Assembly: GCA_046350055.1 (NCBI GenBank)
Contig: JAXMBC010000001.1
Coordinates: 992,001-1,056,000, forward strand
From: JAEUIE01 sp046350055
GTDB lineage: Bacteria > Planctomycetota > Planctomycetia > Gemmatales > HRBIN36
Direction of reading: 5' to 3'
DNA: 64,000 bases
Shown here: one piece after another, positions 61,184 through 64,000 of the stretch
How the letters are laid out: each line of letters begins with the position of its first letter
How positions within the stretch are numbered: position 1 is the first letter of the stretch
Made by a program: the position numbers and the translations under genes
Notes under the pieces: model-generated
Seen by the model: only the letters and a program-made list of their open reading frames with translations
The model's database searches: none
What the model was told of the DNA's origin: nothing

Positions 61184-62686
61184 TCAATTCTCCATTCTCA
61201 ATTCATTCCCCCGCTCCCGTTCCATGACTGCCGGATCCACATGATCCCGCCGGGCCAACTCACGGCGCGACAGCGCTCCGCGGTCGAAGTACATCGCATC
61301 GGCTTCCGCCTCTTCCTTGCGATTCCGCACCGCCACCGCTGGCGGCACGATCCGCAGCCGCACCATCTGCAGTTGTGCCAGCGTCAGCAGCCCCATCCGC
61401 ACTGCTTCCCGCATCACCATCTGAAACAGCGTCTGCCACTGGCCGATAAAGAACGCCTGCCAGCTGGTGAAGAGCCGCACCGCCGGGCCTTCGGAAACCA
61501 GCGTGCTGCTGTAGTTGGCATTGGCCGCATCCGCAGTCAGCATGAACTCAGGCAACCCGGTCCCCGCTGCCACCGCCAGCAGCAGCCGACGACCGAGAAT
61601 GGTCGCATCATCGAAGTGAGAATCAGGCGACAGATACTGCAGGTCGTACCCCTGGGCATCGATCAGCGTGCCCGGCTTCAGGAGCGCCTTCCGCTCCTGC
61701 GGGCTGACCGGCCCCAGGGGCTGACTCGCCTGGGCATTCCAGTCCGCAAACTGGGTGATGCCCGCGGGATGACTCCCGGCATGTTTGCGAACTAGCACGA
61801 TCGAACTCGCCACCTGGCGATGAATCAGCTCCACCTCCAGCCAGCTCTGGTACTTCTTCAAGGCATCAATCACCGGGGCCAGCAGCGTCTGTCCCCGCTT
61901 CACATTGGCATCTACACCGATCTTGCAATGCAGCATCCGCTCCGCTGCCACCATCTCCGCTCGCTCAGCATCCAGTTGCACCCGATAACTCCGGGGCACT
62001 TCCACGTTGTCTGCCTCCGTCGCGATCCCTTCGCCTGGCAACCCCGTCGCCGGATCACCCGTCAACCGTTCCGGATCCACAAAGTGCATCCGCGGCGGCC
62101 ACGCAGCCTGACGAAACAACCGCACGAAGCACTCCCCATCCCGCCACGTCCGTAGACAAAACTCCCAATCCCGCCGATTCCCCGTCTCCCACTGGTTCTG
62201 ATCCAGAAACGTTCGCCACAACCGACCTGCCAGTGCAACAGTTGAAGGCGCCTCTTCAACGAGGAGCTTTAGCTCCGCGTGCTCCCCTCTCCCCACCGGG
62301 GAGAGGGGCCGAGGGTGAGGGGGATTCTTCTGACTGTGAGGGGGAACACTCTCGTGGCGAAGCCCTTCGCTCAACCCCGGTTCATCCAGCGTCGGCGTGC
62401 AGGGCACCACTTCATACTGCATCCCCGCTCCCACCACATAGTTGCGGTACAGCGTCATGGCATTGCGGGCAAAGGGATGCGTTTCCACCAGGTGCCGGGC
62501 CTGATCCCGCAGCGTCTCTGTCTCCACTCCCATCTTGGACGAGCCGATCAACTTCCAGCGTGCCGCATCGGCATCTTCCAGCGTGCAAGCCGGGCTAGCT
62601 TCCAGCAGCCGACACGCCGATTCATACTGCAACCGTTCCAGCTTCTTGCGGCTCCAGTACGCCGCCAGCGGTTCCCACCATCGCAT
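61184..62686 (-). CDS. Phage-like portal protein (lambda family)
   Basis: 500 aa from the ATG at 62686 (GAGGTG upstream). Lambda-family portal features in order: RHLVETHPFARNAMTLYRNYVVGAGMQYEV (residues about 58-87), RTWRDGECFVRLFRQ, PPRMHFVDPERLTGDP, APVIDALKKYQSWLEVELIHRQVASS and LLAVAAGTGLPEFMLTADAANANYSST. Forms the dodecameric DNA gate of the phage head. A family A repeat is inserted in frame near residue 125 (NPPHPRPLSPVGRGEH), so this copy has tolerated an insertion. No terminase gene lies upstream. Confidence 0.85.
   Translation of the reverse strand: MRWWEPLAAYWSRKKLERLQYESACRLLEASPACTLEDADAARWKLIGSSKMGVETETLRDQARHLVETHPFARNAMTLYRNYVVGAGMQYEVVPCTPTLDEPGLSEGLRHESVPPHSQKNPPHPRPLSPVGRGEHAELKLLVEEAPSTVALAGRLWRTFLDQNQWETGNRRDWEFCLRTWRDGECFVRLFRQAAWPPRMHFVDPERLTGDPATGLPGEGIATEADNVEVPRSYRVQLDAERAEMVAAERMLHCKIGVDANVKRGQTLLAPVIDALKKYQSWLEVELIHRQVASSIVLVRKHAGSHPAGITQFADWNAQASQPLGPVSPQERKALLKPGTLIDAQGYDLQYLSPDSHFDDATILGRRLLLAVAAGTGLPEFMLTADAANANYSSTLVSEGPAVRLFTSWQAFFIGQWQTLFQMVMREAVRMGLLTLAQLQMVRLRIVPPAVAVRNRKEEAEADAMYFDRGALSRRELARRDHVDPAVMERERGNELRMEN
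62284..62323 (+). repeat. Family A hairpin/G-tract repeat, copy 6 (inside the portal gene)
   Basis: The plus-strand G-rich orientation is kept although the host gene is on the minus strand, where it is read as HPRPLSPVGRGE. The G-tracts are slightly degraded (one GGG). Confidence 0.9.
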
Positions 62687-62713
62687 AAGACACCTCGTCG
62701 TCGTGTGTACTGC

Positions 62714-62731
62714 GTGACAGGTGGCTGTCAC
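62714..62731. promoter_or_regulatory. Inverted repeat operator candidate upstream of the portal gene
   Basis: GTGACAG-GTGG-CTGTCAC, a perfect 7-bp inverted repeat 28 bases upstream of the portal start codon, in the place where a repressor would control the head cassette. Confidence 0.5.
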
Positions 62732-62809
62732 ACGACAACGATTTACCGGATGCGTCCCCTCGACGTAAACAGCGGGAGCGCAACCCTGCCGCGCCGCCTG
62801 CACGCAGGT

Positions 62810-62877
62810 GTCTCATGCACAGCCACCGTTCTGTCTCAGGTTGTCTCACCACGACTCTGGAAGTCTCAGCGTGAGAC
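62810..62877. promoter_or_regulatory. Cluster of GTCTCA boxes upstream of the head cassette
   Basis: GTCTCA at 62810, 62833, 62843 and 62863, with the last one in a perfect palindrome GTCTCAGCGTGAGAC (62863-62877). The last three are spaced by 10 and 20 bases, one and two helix turns. Possible multi-site regulator binding region. No gene was seen in 62687-63194. Confidence 0.45.
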
Positions 62878-62929
62878 AGCAACTATTTGCCACAAAATGA
62901 CACGTGATGCAGCGATGTGTGGGGCCACT

Positions 62930-63070
62930 CCTCCCCTTTCGTAGGGGAGGTTGGGTGGGGTAGCACCCTGCAATCGCATGCACTCTTGCGAACACTCCAT
63001 CGTTGGCAATCGCCAGGCGTATTGCCTTCGCCCGATGAAACCCCCTCTAGCTCCCCCTTGGTAAGGGGAG
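62930..63070. repeat. Family B hairpin repeats
   Basis: CCTCCCC/GGGGAGG hairpin at 62930-62950 followed by TTGGGTGGGGTAGCACCCTG, the exact reverse-complement arrangement of 42731-42775. A second hairpin, CTCCCC/GGGGAG, is at 63051-63070. Confidence 0.8.
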
Positions 63071-63194
63071 AACCAGACCGGCCAGAGCAGGCGCCCTACC
63101 CCCTCCTCATCAAAGTCTCACCACCCAGCCTCTTGCACTTCCGGGGCAATCTGCACACAATCTTCATCAGCCTTCTATCCGGGGATTGTTGTCC

Positions 63195-64000
63195 ATGTTA
63201 CGCCTCATGCTGCTCGCCCTTTGCGTTGTCACGGGTCTGTCACTTACCCCTCCCCATGCAGCGGAACCGGGGATGAACCTGCGACTGGTCAACAGCCCCG
63301 CCCTCTCACCCGACGGCCAACTGCTCGCCTTCGACTGGAACGGCGACATCTGGCTCGCCCCCATCACCGGCGGCAGCGTCAGGCAGCTCACCACTCACCC
63401 CGCCCGCGACCGCGATCCCAAGTTCTCCCCCGATGGCAAAACCCTTGCCTTCATCAGCGACCGGGAGACAGGCAACCAGATCTTCACCATGCCCGTCACC
63501 GGCGGCACCCCCAAGCAGATCACCTTCAACACCGCCGGCTACAACCTCCTCGGCTGGCACCCCGATGGCAAGCACCTCATCGCCTCCGCCTCCCGCGATC
63601 ATGCCTGGTATGGCCGCGCCACCGAACGCTTCTTCCTCGTCAACACCCAGAAGCGCGAAGCCGATCAACTCCTCTTCGATGACTACGGCTCCAATGCCAG
63701 CCTCTCCCCCGATGGCAAGAAGCTCCTCTTCAACCGCGAAGGACACCAGTGGTGGCGCAAGGGCTACCACGGCACCCAGGCCAGCCAGGTGTGGATGTAT
63801 GATCTGGAGAAGAAGACCTTCCAGGCTGTCATCGTCAGCGAATGGGATGCCCGCTGGCCCCTCTGGAAAGCCGACGGCAATGGCTTCTACTACGTCGGCG
63901 TGCCCGATGGCAAAGCCGGCACAGGCCGGGCTCCCAATCTCTGGGAAATGGCTGCCGACGGCAAGAAACAGCAACTCACCAAGTTCGAGCAGGACTCCAT
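63195..64000 (+). CDS. Tricorn-like protease, N-terminal part (runs off the window)
   Basis: At least 268 aa. Signal peptide (MLRLMLLALCVVTGLSLTPPHAA), then a TolB/tricorn-type beta-propeller: ALSPDGQLLAFDWNGDIWLAP, KFSPDGKTLAFISDRETGNQIF, GWHPDGKHLIASASRD, SLSPDGKKLLFNREGHQWWRKGYHG. The WWRKGYHG segment and the order of propeller blades match the large tricorn homologues, which carry a C1/PDZ/C2 protease region later. Without the C-terminus a propeller-only TolB-like protein remains possible. Confidence 0.72.
   Translation, partial: MLRLMLLALCVVTGLSLTPPHAAEPGMNLRLVNSPALSPDGQLLAFDWNGDIWLAPITGGSVRQLTTHPARDRDPKFSPDGKTLAFISDRETGNQIFTMPVTGGTPKQITFNTAGYNLLGWHPDGKHLIASASRDHAWYGRATERFFLVNTQKREADQLLFDDYGSNASLSPDGKKLLFNREGHQWWRKGYHGTQASQVWMYDLEKKTFQAVIVSEWDARWPLWKADGNGFYYVGVPDGKAGTGRAPNLWEMAADGKKQQLTKFEQDS

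Overview
The window looks like chromosomal DNA of a planctomycete, most likely from the Gemmatales side of the phylum (inference). The indicators are a PSCyt1/DUF1549/DUF1553 plus DUF1501 gene pair, a second DUF1501 gene, a DUF1559 pilin-like protein, a DUF1080 protein, a multi-membrane exosortase, and rRNA genes that are not in the usual 16S-23S-5S order. Coding DNA is G+C-rich, and genes lie on both strands in short clusters.

Layout. 0.2-5.1 kb: PSCyt1/DUF1501 pair, followed by a RelE/HigB-HigA-type toxin-antitoxin cassette that is bracketed by two copies of the last 30 codons of the DUF1501 gene. 5.3-10.1 kb: secreted or membrane proteins of mostly unknown role and a trypsin-like protease. 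10.2-16 kb: rRNA genes on the minus strand in the transcription order 23S-5S-16S, with a boxA-like antiterminator element ahead of both 23S and 16S and with short tandem repeats in the spacers. 16.1-23.7 kb: HTH protein, rhamnulokinase, exosortase, TPR membrane protein and DnaB. 23.7-30 kb: DUF1501 protein, cupin, a compact nitric-oxide detoxification operon (truncated haemoglobin, ferredoxin-type flavin reductase, NsrR-like repressor) with a recognisable NsrR-type operator, and GlgX. 30-38.6 kb: a gene broken by one in-frame TAG, a serine hydrolase, beta-propeller phytase, DUF1559 protein, a small-protein/HNH pair and hypothetical proteins. 38.6-47.1 kb: Wzc-like tyrosine kinase, ABC permease, a stand-alone CaMKII association-domain protein, an FHA-GAF histidine kinase and MutS. 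47.4-57.2 kb: a LolD/MacB/HlyD-type export system, DUF1080 protein, a response regulator with a cytoplasmic subtilase, Dcd and a TPR protein. 57.2-62.7 kb: a minus-strand phage head cassette (portal, prohead protease, capsid and small head genes) with no terminase or tail genes beside it. 63.2 kb to the end: the start of a tricorn-like protease.

Three families of short interspersed repeats run through the window. The first is a hairpin followed by four G-tracts, present in six copies that all face the same way, two of them read in frame inside genes. The second is a smaller hairpin with a conserved flank. The third is a set of strictly 7-base periodic tandem arrays, often in inverted pairs. 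No tRNA gene, CRISPR array or intact insertion sequence was recognised.
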